Source: Flavobacterium sp. CF136 (lineage in GTDB: Bacteria; Bacteroidota; Bacteroidia; Flavobacteriales; Flavobacteriaceae). Taken from it: DNA of 64,000 nt. The position numbers were made by a program, and so were the translations under genes. Position 1 is the stretch's first letter. The number at the start of each line of letters is the position of its first letter. The stretch lies in NCBI RefSeq assembly GCF_000282055.1, contig NZ_AKJZ01000010.1, positions 1 through 64,000 on the forward strand, read 5' to 3'. A model generated the notes under the pieces. The model was not told the DNA's origin and made no database searches. It saw only the letters and a list, made by a program, of their open reading frames with translations. Below, piece by piece: positions 25,239-35,757 of this stretch.

Positions 25239-27113
25239 TTACTCCAATTCTAAAACCAAAGCCGATTTTGGTTCCAATGTAATTTCAGTAGCTAAATCAA
25301 ATGTTTTTCCAGTCAAAATATCTTTTCCTGATGTATAGTTTTTGATGTTTTCTTTGAAACGATTGGTTTTTACAATTTGCTCTTTTGCATTATTATTGAA
25401 AACTACCATTACCGTTTTATTATCTGTGTATCTAAAATAAACATAGGTGTTGTTTTCCGGAATATAATGTGTCATTTTTCCAAAATGAACCACTTCATTT
25501 GACTTTCTCCAGTTGAATAATTTCGAAGTAAAATCGAAATATTTTGCTTGTTCAGCTGTTCTTCCTGCTGCGGTAAAAGCATTATTTTTATCACCATTCC
25601 ATCCTCCTGGGAAGTCCTGTCGAATGTCTGCATCGCCTTTGCTTTTGTCTCCGCCCATTCCAATTTCTGAACCGTAATATACTTGAGGAATTCCACGAAT
25701 GGTTGCTATTAAAGTCATCACCATTTTATACTTGGTAAAATCATATTTATAGAGATCGTTTATACGATTGGTGTCGTGATTTTCGGCAAAAACCAAAAGA
25801 TTATTGGTATTTGAATATAAATAATCCAAAGCAAAATTGTTGTAGAATTTAATCAGGCCACTATCCCAATTGGGTGTGTCTTCATTAAAAACAGAACCAA
25901 TCTGATCTTGCAGTGTGAAATCCATTACACTTGGTAAATTCGAATTATAGTTTTCGATTGCACCAATTTTACTGTCTTTTTGCCAATAGGCCAAACTTGC
26001 CTGATTGTGCATCCAGATTTCCCCAACAATATTAAAGTTTGGGTATTCATTGGTAACAGATTTTGCCCAATTTGCCATAGCTGTTGGATCAGAATAATTA
26101 TAAGTATCTACTCTAAATCCGTCAAGATTCGCAAATTCAATCCACCAGATGGCATTTTGAGTCAGGTATTTTGAAACCAAAGGATTTCTCAGATTTAAAT
26201 CCGGCATTGAAGGAACGAACCAGCCATCAATACAAATTTCCTGATCTGTTTTTGAAGCGTGAATATCTGTAATCACTTCGCGACGGTGATGCGTTTGTGT
26301 GAAATTTTCGAATTGATTGAACCAGGTTTTGGTCGGAATATCTTTCATCATCCAGTGTGTAATTCCCCAGTGATTGGTTACATAGTCCATAACCAGTTTC
26401 ATGTTCTTTTTATGCATTTCTGCAGAAAGACGAGCATAATCATCATTGGTTCCGTAACGCGGATCAATCTTGTAAACATCAGATTGTCCGTAAGTATGAT
26501 AGGAATGTTGTTTGTCGTTGTCTTCGCATAAAGGCGTACTCCAAATTGTTGTTGCACCAAGAGAAGAAATATAATCCAGATTTTTGATAATTCCTTCAAT
26601 ATCTCCGCCGTGACGCCCACTTGGATCCTGACGGTTTCCTTTTTCTGTTAAAGAAGCATCGCTATCATTTTTCGGATTTCCATTAGCAAAACGATCCGGC
26701 ATGATCAAGTAAATCATATCCGATGCATCATAACTTTTTCGGTCTGTTGAGTTTGCTCTTCTTTCTTTAATCGAATATTTTTGTGTAAAAGCAACTTTGT
26801 TTTTGGTTTTAAAAGAAAAAATTAATTCAGAAGCTTTTAGGTTTTGTGTATCAATCGTTACAAAAAGGTAATTTGGATTCTCTGTTTTTTCTACATTTTT
26901 AATCGTTACATTATTCGAAACGGAAGCTTCATATTGTGCAATATTTTTTCCGTAGAACATAATCTGCAGCTCAGTATTTTTCATTCCTGCGTACCAAAAT
27001 GGCGGTTCTGTTTTTTGGATTTGTGCTTTCGCGGAAGTGGAAAATAATAGAACAAAGAGGATTATTCTATACAGTATATGGTTTATTTTGAATGTTGTTT
27101 TTTGGATATTCAT
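25239..27113 (-). CDS. GH13 alpha-amylase/neopullulanase (SusA-like), exported
   Basis: This 624-aa protein has a signal peptide (about 10-30, ending SAKA) and a cyclomaltodextrinase-type N-terminal beta-domain (about 36-115). The GH13 barrel has all four conserved regions: DYVTNH (243-248), GFRVD with nucleophile Asp336, GEIW with acid/base Glu365, and ENHD with Asp447. A C-terminal beta domain ends it. It hydrolyses maltodextrins in the periplasm. It is the last gene of the run MFS, pgmB, GH65, GH97, GH13. It has no lipobox and no T9SS domain, which fits a periplasmic place. Confidence 0.93.
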   Translation of the reverse strand: MNIQKTTFKINHILYRIILFVLLFSTSAKAQIQKTEPPFWYAGMKNTELQIMFYGKNIAQYEASVSNNVTIKNVEKTENPNYLFVTIDTQNLKASELIFSFKTKNKVAFTQKYSIKERRANSTDRKSYDASDMIYLIMPDRFANGNPKNDSDASLTEKGNRQDPSGRHGGDIEGIIKNLDYISSLGATTIWSTPLCEDNDKQHSYHTYGQSDVYKIDPRYGTNDDYARLSAEMHKKNMKLVMDYVTNHWGITHWMMKDIPTKTWFNQFENFTQTHHRREVITDIHASKTDQEICIDGWFVPSMPDLNLRNPLVSKYLTQNAIWWIEFANLDGFRVDTYNYSDPTAMANWAKSVTNEYPNFNIVGEIWMHNQASLAYWQKDSKIGAIENYNSNLPSVMDFTLQDQIGSVFNEDTPNWDSGLIKFYNNFALDYLYSNTNNLLVFAENHDTNRINDLYKYDFTKYKMVMTLIATIRGIPQVYYGSEIGMGGDKSKGDADIRQDFPGGWNGDKNNAFTAAGRTAEQAKYFDFTSKLFNWRKSNEVVHFGKMTHYIPENNTYVYFRYTDNKTVMVVFNNNAKEQIVKTNRFKENIKNYTSGKDILTGKTFDLATEITLEPKSALVLELE

Positions 27114-27130
27114 AATCTTATGTATTAGAT

Positions 27131-27204
27131 ACCTAACAGGTTATAAAAAAAATCTGTTAGGATATTGTGAGGTTTCCTAACAGGTCTTGAAGACCTGTTA
27201 GGAA
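27131..27204. repeat. CCTAACAGG palindromic element
   Basis: 27174-27204 reads TTCCTAACAGGTCTT then GAAGACCTGTTAGGAA, a near-perfect 31-base palindrome. Just before it, ACCTAACAGGTT and AATCTGTTAGGAT form a second, looser copy. It sits between GH97 and GH13 and may reduce read-through. Confidence 0.75.
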
Positions 27205-27223
27205 TTATTGACGATTAAAAAAA

Positions 27224-27256
27224 AGACAAGTAATCTTTGGGAAAATTACTTGCCTT
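27224..27256 (-). terminator. Terminator after GH97 gene
   Basis: On the minus strand CAAGTAAT and ATTACTTG form an 8-bp stem (extended by AAGG/CTTT), followed by a run of eight T residues. Confidence 0.8.
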
Positions 27257-27261
27257 TGAAA

Positions 27262-29382
<2,121 letters not shown>

Positions 29383-29484
29383 TTATTTAAAAGTAATTAA
29401 TTCAAATTATTTCTGCTTTAAAAGTTAAACACGAATTTCATTAATTAGCACTGATTTTATTTAGAAAGAACATTTTTCTTTTTT

Positions 29485-29597
29485 GTCATTTCGACCTTTT
29501 GGGAGAAATCACATCTAATATTCTGCAACTGTGTGCTTGGCTTGTGTGATTTACTTCGTCTGTTCGCTAACGCTCGAGTCTCCTTCGTCGAAATGAC
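29485..29597. repeat. Inverted-repeat element with GTCATTTCGAC ends
   Basis: GTCATTTCGAC (29485-29495) and GTCGAAATGAC (29587-29597) are perfect 11-base inverted ends of a 113-base unit, related to 11624-11687. The preceding 29430-29455 carries an AACACGAATTTCATTAATT motif of the 24190 type. The unit fills the GH65-GH97 spacer and has no ORF. Confidence 0.75.
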
Positions 29598-29634
29598 AAT
29601 ATTGTCAAATCAGTGAAATTTGTGTTTAATAATT

Positions 29635-31935
29635 TTAAGCTGTTGCCAATTTTGTGGCTATTATTGGTTTTCCATTTACTATAATTGTTAAATCCTGATC
29701 GCCATCTACAGTAAAAGTGGTTTCTTTATGACTTACAGTTACTTTCAAAATTTGATTTCTGAAATTAATTTTAAAGGAATAACCTTTCCATTCTTTTGGA
29801 ATTTTTGGAGAAAAATGAAGCTGGTTATTTTTGACACGCATTCCGCCAAAACCTTCCACAATACTCATCCATGTTCCTGCCATAGAAGTGATGTGACAAC
29901 CTTCTTCAACTTCTTTGTTATAATCATCAAGATCAAGACGGGAAGTTCTTAGATAAAATGTATACGCCATATCCATTTTGTCCAAAACGGCTGCCTGAAT
30001 CGAGTGTACGCAAGGCGAAAGGGAACTTTCATGAACAGTAAATGACTCGTAAAATTCGAAATTGCGTTTTAATTCTTCTCTTGAAAAATGATCTTCAAAG
30101 AAATAAAAACATTGTAAAACATCGGCTTGTTTGATGTATGGCGAACGCAAAACGCGATCCCAGGACCATTTTTGATTGATTGGGCGTTGTGAACGATCTA
30201 AGTCTTTTACAGGAACTAAATCCTTGTCTAAGAAGCCATCCTGCTGCAGATAAATTCCTAACTCCTCAGAAGTTGGAAAATACATATCATCAGCTACTTT
30301 TTTCCACTCCTGAATTTCTGCAGTAGAAAGATTTACTTTTTCTATAATACGTTTATGGTCTTCCGGATATTCTGAAGCAATCTTTTTAATTTGTTCCTCA
30401 GTATAATCAATACACCATTTTGCAATATAATTGGTGTAAAAATTATTGTTGATGTTGTTTTCGTACTCATTTGGACCTGTAACTCCTAAAATCACATATT
30501 GACTTTTTTCTTTAGAAAAAGAAGCTCTTTGGTGCCAGAAACGCGCAATGCCGATTAGAACTTCCAGACCTTTTTCAGGAATATAAGAATAATCTCCAGT
30601 ATAGCGATGGTAGTTGAAAATCGCAAAAGCAATCGCCCCGTTTCTATGGATTTCTTCGTGTGTGATTTCCCATTCGTTATGGCATTCTTCACCGTTCATA
30701 GTAACCATCGGATACAAAGCAGCGCCATTTTTGAAACCTAAATTATCTTTGGCATTCTCAATCGCTTTATCCAATTGATTGAAACGGTATGTCAATAAGT
30801 TTCTTGCAACATGCTGATCTTTAGTTGCCATATAAAACGGAATACAATATGCTTCGGTATCCCAATATGTGGATCCGCCGTATTTTTCTCCGGTAAAACC
30901 TTTTGGACCAATGTTCAGTCGGCTGTCTTTTCCTGAATAGGTTTGGTTTAATTGGAAAATATTGAAACGAATTCCCTGTTGTGCTTTTACATCACCTTCA
31001 ATTGTAATGTCTGACATTTCCCAGATTTTTGCCCAAGCCTCAATTTGATTTTGAAGCAAAGCATCATATCCTAAATTAACGGCAGCTTTGATACATTTTT
31101 CGGCTGCAGCCAAAGTATTTTCGTGGTTTAAAGAAACGGTATATCCGCCAATTTTCTGAATCGATGAGGTTTGTCCTTTTGCAATAATAGTTCCGTAAGT
31201 AAATTGTACTTTATCAATAGTAGAATCAATTGAAGAAGGAGAAATATTTACGTTTTCTCCATTGGCCAAAATCGTATTGTGCATAAAAGTAGTCACTTTA
31301 AAATGCGTTTTAAAAGTTTGTGCCGTCACATAAGCTTCACTATTTGATTTTTTTACCTCTAAAGGCTTCCAGAATTTTTCATCCCAATTAGCATCTTCAT
31401 TGGTTACACTGGCATCGATGTAAGGTTTATAAACGATTTTTGCATCTTTGTTTAGAGGCGAAACATCGTATTTTATAATTCCAATTTCATCCAGATCCAA
31501 AGAAAGAAAACGGCGTACGTTTACTGCGATTTCAGTTCCGTTTTTCAGCGTAGCTTCAAAAGAACGATTGTACCAGCCTTCTTTCATGTTCAATTCCCTG
31601 CGGAAGTTTCGAACTTCAATACAAGTATTCAGGTCTAGATTTTCTTCGTTAATTTCAATATTAATTCCAATCCAGTTTGGTGCGTTTAGAACTTTTGCAA
31701 AATATTCCGGGTACCCGTTTTTCCACCAGCCTACTTTAGTTTTATCAGGATAATAAATTCCGGCAATGTAACTTCCCTGAAAAGTTTCACCGGAATATGT
31801 TTCTTCAAAATTGGCACGCTGTCCCATTGCTCCGTTTCCAAGACTGAAAAGACTTTCAGAAGGTTTTACGCTTTCTGCATCAAATCCTTCTTCTATGATG
31901 GACCAGTTGTCCGGTTTTATATAGTCTTGATTCAT
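29635..31935 (-). CDS. GH65 maltose phosphorylase
   Basis: This 766-aa cytoplasmic protein (no signal peptide) has the GH65 layout of N-terminal beta-sandwich, helical (alpha/alpha)6 barrel and C-terminal beta domain. Conserved segments are STYWDTEAY (355-363), the catalytic acid Glu490 in GVTGPNEYE, and IKQADVLQ near 591. It splits maltose with phosphate to glucose and beta-glucose-1-phosphate. The neighbouring beta-phosphoglucomutase uses that product, which argues for maltose over trehalose or kojibiose phosphorylase. It belongs to a run transcribed from the MFS gene side. Confidence 0.93.
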   Translation of the reverse strand: MNQDYIKPDNWSIIEEGFDAESVKPSESLFSLGNGAMGQRANFEETYSGETFQGSYIAGIYYPDKTKVGWWKNGYPEYFAKVLNAPNWIGINIEINEENLDLNTCIEVRNFRRELNMKEGWYNRSFEATLKNGTEIAVNVRRFLSLDLDEIGIIKYDVSPLNKDAKIVYKPYIDASVTNEDANWDEKFWKPLEVKKSNSEAYVTAQTFKTHFKVTTFMHNTILANGENVNISPSSIDSTIDKVQFTYGTIIAKGQTSSIQKIGGYTVSLNHENTLAAAEKCIKAAVNLGYDALLQNQIEAWAKIWEMSDITIEGDVKAQQGIRFNIFQLNQTYSGKDSRLNIGPKGFTGEKYGGSTYWDTEAYCIPFYMATKDQHVARNLLTYRFNQLDKAIENAKDNLGFKNGAALYPMVTMNGEECHNEWEITHEEIHRNGAIAFAIFNYHRYTGDYSYIPEKGLEVLIGIARFWHQRASFSKEKSQYVILGVTGPNEYENNINNNFYTNYIAKWCIDYTEEQIKKIASEYPEDHKRIIEKVNLSTAEIQEWKKVADDMYFPTSEELGIYLQQDGFLDKDLVPVKDLDRSQRPINQKWSWDRVLRSPYIKQADVLQCFYFFEDHFSREELKRNFEFYESFTVHESSLSPCVHSIQAAVLDKMDMAYTFYLRTSRLDLDDYNKEVEEGCHITSMAGTWMSIVEGFGGMRVKNNQLHFSPKIPKEWKGYSFKINFRNQILKVTVSHKETTFTVDGDQDLTIIVNGKPIIATKLATA

Positions 31936-31966
31936 TTTTTTTAATTTGATAATTTGGCAAGTAGAT

Positions 31967-32182
31967 AATTAGAAAATGTGCCAATTTGATAATTAGATAA
32001 TTACTTGTTTTTGGCTATTCCTTTTTCAATTTATCCGATTAATTGCTCGTTGTTTTACTATTTTACTTTTTAATTTAGATGATTTATATTTTTAAATTAT
32101 CAGTTAATTGTTTAAATGTGATAATTAGATAATCCAAGTTTGGAAAAATTATCTAATTGCCTCATTGACACATTTTCTAATT
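31967..32182. repeat. MITE-like unit with long inverted ends
   Basis: The left end (31967-32002) begins AATTAGAAAATGTG and ends AATTAGATAATT. The right end (32147-32182) is its inverted copy, AATTATCTAATT to CACATTTTCTAATT, with a few mismatches over about 36 bases. The interior (about 145 bases) is AT-rich and without an ORF. The right end runs into the pgmB stop codon (32177-32179), so the repeat supplies the end of that gene. No transposase is present; a non-autonomous mobile repeat is possible. Confidence 0.75.
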
Positions 32183-32830
32183 GATTAGTTTCTCAATAAA
32201 CGCTGTGTTTATTTCAGTAAAATCTTTAAAAATATAATCCGCTTCATGTAAAATTGTTTCCTCACCAATTCCGACACTTATCATGCCTGCAATATTAGCA
32301 GCCTGAATTCCTGCAACCGAATCTTCGAATACAATGGCATTTTTTTGGTCAATATTTAATAATTGAGCCGCTTTAAGGAAAACTTCCGGATCTGGTTTTG
32401 CATTGGTAACATCGTTTCCGTCGACAATAACATCGAAATACGAAAGAATTCCTGTTTTTTCAAGGATTGGTCTTGCATTTTTGCTGGCAGAACCCAATGC
32501 AATTCCCTGATTTTTTTCTTTTAATAGCTGTAGAATTTTAAAAACTCCCGGAAGAATCTCACTTTCGTTCATATCAACTAAATAAGATAAATAATCTTCG
32601 TTTTTTTGAATTAGCCATTGGTCTTTATCTTCCTGAAAAGCCTGAATATTTCCTAATTCAAGTATTATATCCAGCGAACGTACACGGCTTACACCTTTTA
32701 GTAATTCGTTATGTTCTGGTGTAAAGTTTATATCTAGTGCTTTTGCAATTTTTTTCCAGGCCAAAAAGTGATATTTGGCAGTATCAACAATGACTCCGTC
32801 AAGGTCGAATATGAATGCTTTTTTGTTCAT
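32177..32830 (-). CDS. pgmB: Beta-phosphoglucomutase
   Basis: This 217-aa HAD enzyme converts beta-glucose-1-phosphate to glucose-6-phosphate. The motifs are FDLDGVIVDTA (nucleophile Asp8, acid/base Asp10), the cap substrate loop KGVSRVRS, GSASKNA (motif II), NAKPDPEVFL (Lys motif) and FEDSVAGIQAA. The two-Asp arrangement with KGVSR in the cap is diagnostic of true beta-phosphoglucomutase. It lies between the MFS sugar transporter (19-base gap) and the GH65 phosphorylase. Its stop codon falls in an inverted repeat. Confidence 0.95.
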   Translation of the reverse strand: MNKKAFIFDLDGVIVDTAKYHFLAWKKIAKALDINFTPEHNELLKGVSRVRSLDIILELGNIQAFQEDKDQWLIQKNEDYLSYLVDMNESEILPGVFKILQLLKEKNQGIALGSASKNARPILEKTGILSYFDVIVDGNDVTNAKPDPEVFLKAAQLLNIDQKNAIVFEDSVAGIQAANIAGMISVGIGEETILHEADYIFKDFTEINTAFIEKLIN

Positions 32831-32849
32831 TATAAGAGGAATTCTTATT

Positions 32850-34205
32850 TTAAGATTTTATAGAAATATCATCTACATCTTTTACTTTGTAGACTAAAAC
32901 AGCGGCAATTAAAAAACTAACACCACTTGTAATTAAGGCATAAATTGCATCGCCATTGTAAAGGTATTTTACAATTGGTCCCCCAATAAGTGCATTCACA
33001 ATTTGTGGAATAACTATGAAAAAGTTAAAAATCCCCATGTAAACCCCCATTTTTTTAGGAGCAATTGATCCCGCAAGAATGGCATATGGCATGGCCAGAA
33101 TACTTGCCCAGGCAACTCCAATTAAAATCATTGGGAATACAACCCAGTCTTCATTTGGCATAAAATAGATTGAGATTAATCCAATTCCTCCAATGATTAA
33201 TGAAAGGGAATGTGTCGCTTTTCTGCCAATTTTTTTTGCGATGTACGGTAAGAAAAACAATGCGATTATTGCAGAAACGAAATTATAAACTCCAAATAGA
33301 ATTCCGACCCAGTCTCCCGCATCCTGATATTGCTGACTTGAAGTGTCACTTAGCGGTAGACCATAAATATGATGTGCAATGGCCGGAGTTGTAAAAACCC
33401 ACATTCCGAAGAGCCCAAACCAGGAGAAAAATTGTACCCAGCTTAACTGACGCATTGTAGTTGGCATTTTTGCAAAATCTGTAAAAATGTCTGTGAGTTT
33501 TGATTTTTCTTCTGAAGGAATGTCAGTTTCACTTTGCGGATCTTCAAAATGGGCTAATTCTTCCGGAGTATATTCTTTTGTGGTAAAAAGCGTCACTAGA
33601 ATTGAACCAATTAAAACTGCAGCTCCAATTATAAATGATAATTTCAGATTTAAAGGAATACTTCCTGGAACGGCATTGTTTGAAATGTGAAAATAATTGG
33701 TTAAAACGTAAGGCAAAGCCGAACCAATTACAGCGCCAAAACCAATTAAGGAAGTTTGAATACTGAAACCTGATGTACGCTGATCTGTTCTTAAATTATC
33801 ACCAACTAAAGCACGAAAAGGCTCCATGGCAATATTGAAAGAAGCATCCATAATCATTAACATTCCTGCTCCAACCCATAAAGCAGGCAAGACTGAAATA
33901 AAAATATTAGCCTGAGGCATTAAGATTAAACCAACTGAAGCCAGAATAGCACCTACAAGAAAAAATGGTTTTCGTCTTCCAAATTTCCCCCAGGTTTTAT
34001 CGCTGTAATGTCCAATGATGGGTTGCACTATTAATCCCATCAGGGGAGCAATAATCCAAAACCATGATAACTCATGTACGTCGGCACCAAAAATTTGAAG
34101 AATTCTGCTGGCATTTGCATTCTGAAGTGCAAATCCCATTTGTATTCCCAAGAAACCGAAACTCATGTTCCAAATTTCCCAGAAACTTAATTTACGCTTT
34201 TCCAT
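32850..34205 (-). CDS. MFS sugar transporter, SLC45/maltose-type
   Basis: This 451-aa inner-membrane protein has 12 predicted helices. The N-terminal MSFGFLGIQMGFALQNAN and FGRRKPFFLVG are typical of the GPH/SLC45 sucrose-maltose symporter group. A cytoplasmic central loop (about 205-240) is acidic. It probably brings maltose into the cell for phosphorolysis by the next two genes. It is the first gene of the minus-strand arm. A LacI-style dyad at 34230-34248 lies 25 bases upstream of the ATG. Confidence 0.9.
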   Translation of the reverse strand: MEKRKLSFWEIWNMSFGFLGIQMGFALQNANASRILQIFGADVHELSWFWIIAPLMGLIVQPIIGHYSDKTWGKFGRRKPFFLVGAILASVGLILMPQANIFISVLPALWVGAGMLMIMDASFNIAMEPFRALVGDNLRTDQRTSGFSIQTSLIGFGAVIGSALPYVLTNYFHISNNAVPGSIPLNLKLSFIIGAAVLIGSILVTLFTTKEYTPEELAHFEDPQSETDIPSEEKSKLTDIFTDFAKMPTTMRQLSWVQFFSWFGLFGMWVFTTPAIAHHIYGLPLSDTSSQQYQDAGDWVGILFGVYNFVSAIIALFFLPYIAKKIGRKATHSLSLIIGGIGLISIYFMPNEDWVVFPMILIGVAWASILAMPYAILAGSIAPKKMGVYMGIFNFFIVIPQIVNALIGGPIVKYLYNGDAIYALITSGVSFLIAAVLVYKVKDVDDISIKS

Positions 34206-34229
34206 TATCGTAATTTGTAAAAATTATAC

Positions 34230-34248
34230 GATAAGCGCTTTGCTTATC
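34230..34248. promoter_or_regulatory. Probable LacI-family operator upstream of maltose arm
   Basis: GATAAGC and GCTTATC are perfect 7-base arms around GCTTT, with an AAGCGCTT centre typical of LacI-type sites. The dyad lies directly upstream of the MFS gene, downstream of the LacI-family gene on the same strand. Confidence 0.5.
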
Positions 34249-34488
34249 AAAACCTACTATTTTTTTCGAAGTAAAAGTAAAAGCTTTGAATTGGCTGTAA
34301 ATATATAAATATATTTCAATTTTTTGTTTTCTAAAAACAAATATGACCAAACATTTTTAACTACAAGGTTGTAGTAATGAATTAAATAAGAAAAAAGTGC
34401 TGCTTAAAAATGGAAAGTGATAAAAGTGGAAAGCAAAATTAAAAGTTTAGGTTGTTTTTATCACTTTTGATTTTTCATAGTTTAAAAA

Positions 34489-35520
34489 TTAGTCTGTTGA
34501 TTCTCTTTTTATCAGATGTGTTTCAATAACTTCAGTGGTATAATTTTCGTTTTCTTCATCATCATCATTATGGTCTGCTTCGAGTCTTTCAATAAGCATT
34601 TTAGCTGCTTTATTACCCATCTTTTTTCCACTTTGGCTGACTGTTGTTATCGTTGGTGTTGAGTATTTCGAGATAATTCCGTCAGTAAAAGCAATTACAG
34701 CAAGATCTTCAGGAACTTTAAGTCCCATTTTGCTGGCAGTTTTAATAATTGTGACGGCAAAAAGCTCATTTACGGCAAAAACGGCATCAAAGGCCCTATC
34801 GTGTAAAAGCTGGCTGATTGTAATTTCGCAGGTATCTACATCTTCAATTTTTATGATCAAATCTTCGTTAAATGGTAATCCATTGTCTAAAAGAGCTTTT
34901 TCATAACCATCCGTTCTTAGTTTTCCAACGCTTACATAATCAACAGTAGTCACCAGAGCTATTTTTTTTCTTCCATTATCAATCAAACTCTGAACGGCTT
35001 CGTAAGCAGCAGCTTTATCATCAATAATTACTTTATCACATAAAATGTCATTAGTCACACGATCAAACATCACTACAGGCATTCCCTGATTGATAACTTC
35101 GGTAATATGGTGAAAATCCCCTTTGAATTGTGTTTCTTTAGAAAGAGACATGATAAAACCGTCAATGCTTCCGTTGGCCAGCATTTCCATATTTAATACT
35201 TCTTTATCAAAAGAATCATCCGACAAACAGATTACTACACTATAACCATTTTCGTTGGCAACCTGTTCAATTCCGTCAATTACAGTAGAGAAAAAATAGT
35301 GTACAATTTCCGGAATGATAATGCCAATACTTTTGGTTTTTCGGTTTTTTAAACTAAGGGCAATGTTGTTGGGTTTATAGTTATAAAACTTTGCAAAGGC
35401 CTGAACTTTTAAACGTGTTTCTTCGCCAATTTCAGAGCTGTTTCGCAATGATTTTGAGACTGTTGAAATAGACACATCCAGCTCTTTTGCAATCTGTTTC
35501 AGGGTTACTTTTCGCTTCAT
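34489..35520 (-). CDS. LacI-family transcriptional regulator of maltodextrin locus
   Basis: This 343-aa protein has an N-terminal LacI HTH (about 3-25, TLKQIAKELDVSISTVSKSL) with hinge helix near NNIALSLKN. A periplasmic-binding-protein-like sugar domain follows (about 60-330). It is placed between the divergent susCDE/amylase arm and the MFS/pgmB/GH arm, so it most likely controls both in response to maltose or maltodextrin. Unlike classical B. thetaiotaomicron sus, which uses membrane SusR, this locus uses a LacI-type regulator. It is transcribed toward the maltose arm, with a 283-base gap to the MFS gene. Confidence 0.92.
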   Translation of the reverse strand: MKRKVTLKQIAKELDVSISTVSKSLRNSSEIGEETRLKVQAFAKFYNYKPNNIALSLKNRKTKSIGIIIPEIVHYFFSTVIDGIEQVANENGYSVVICLSDDSFDKEVLNMEMLANGSIDGFIMSLSKETQFKGDFHHITEVINQGMPVVMFDRVTNDILCDKVIIDDKAAAYEAVQSLIDNGRKKIALVTTVDYVSVGKLRTDGYEKALLDNGLPFNEDLIIKIEDVDTCEITISQLLHDRAFDAVFAVNELFAVTIIKTASKMGLKVPEDLAVIAFTDGIISKYSTPTITTVSQSGKKMGNKAAKMLIERLEADHNDDDEENENYTTEVIETHLIKRESTD

Positions 35521-35630
35521 AATGCTAATTTGGAAAAAATGTTATTGATAATAAAGGTATGCTTAATTTTATAAAATGACAATTTTATCCTTAAAAAACC
35601 GACATAAAATATAAAGTTTTCAACACTACC

Positions 35631-35640
35631 ACGTTTTCGT
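35631..35640. promoter_or_regulatory. Candidate LacI operator near susC promoter
   Basis: ACGTTTTCGT is an imperfect dyad with the ACG/CGT ends common in LacI-family sites. It is 24 bases upstream of the susC -33 element. The position upstream of the promoter would suit activation or looping. The match is short, so this is tentative. Confidence 0.35.
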
Positions 35641-35663
35641 AAACCAATAAAAACTGCCTCATG

Positions 35664-35692
35664 TTGAGCATGTTAATTAATTTCTAATTTTG
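35664..35692 (+). promoter_or_regulatory. Promoter of susC arm
   Basis: TTG (35664-35666), an 18-base spacer and TAATTTTG (35685-35692) match the Flavobacterium consensus. The susC ATG is 66 bases further on. Confidence 0.65.
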
Positions 35693-35757
35693 AAATTCGA
35701 AGTAAAATTAAAAGCTTAACTAACAATCAAAAACTCAAACTAATTTAAACAAAAAGT

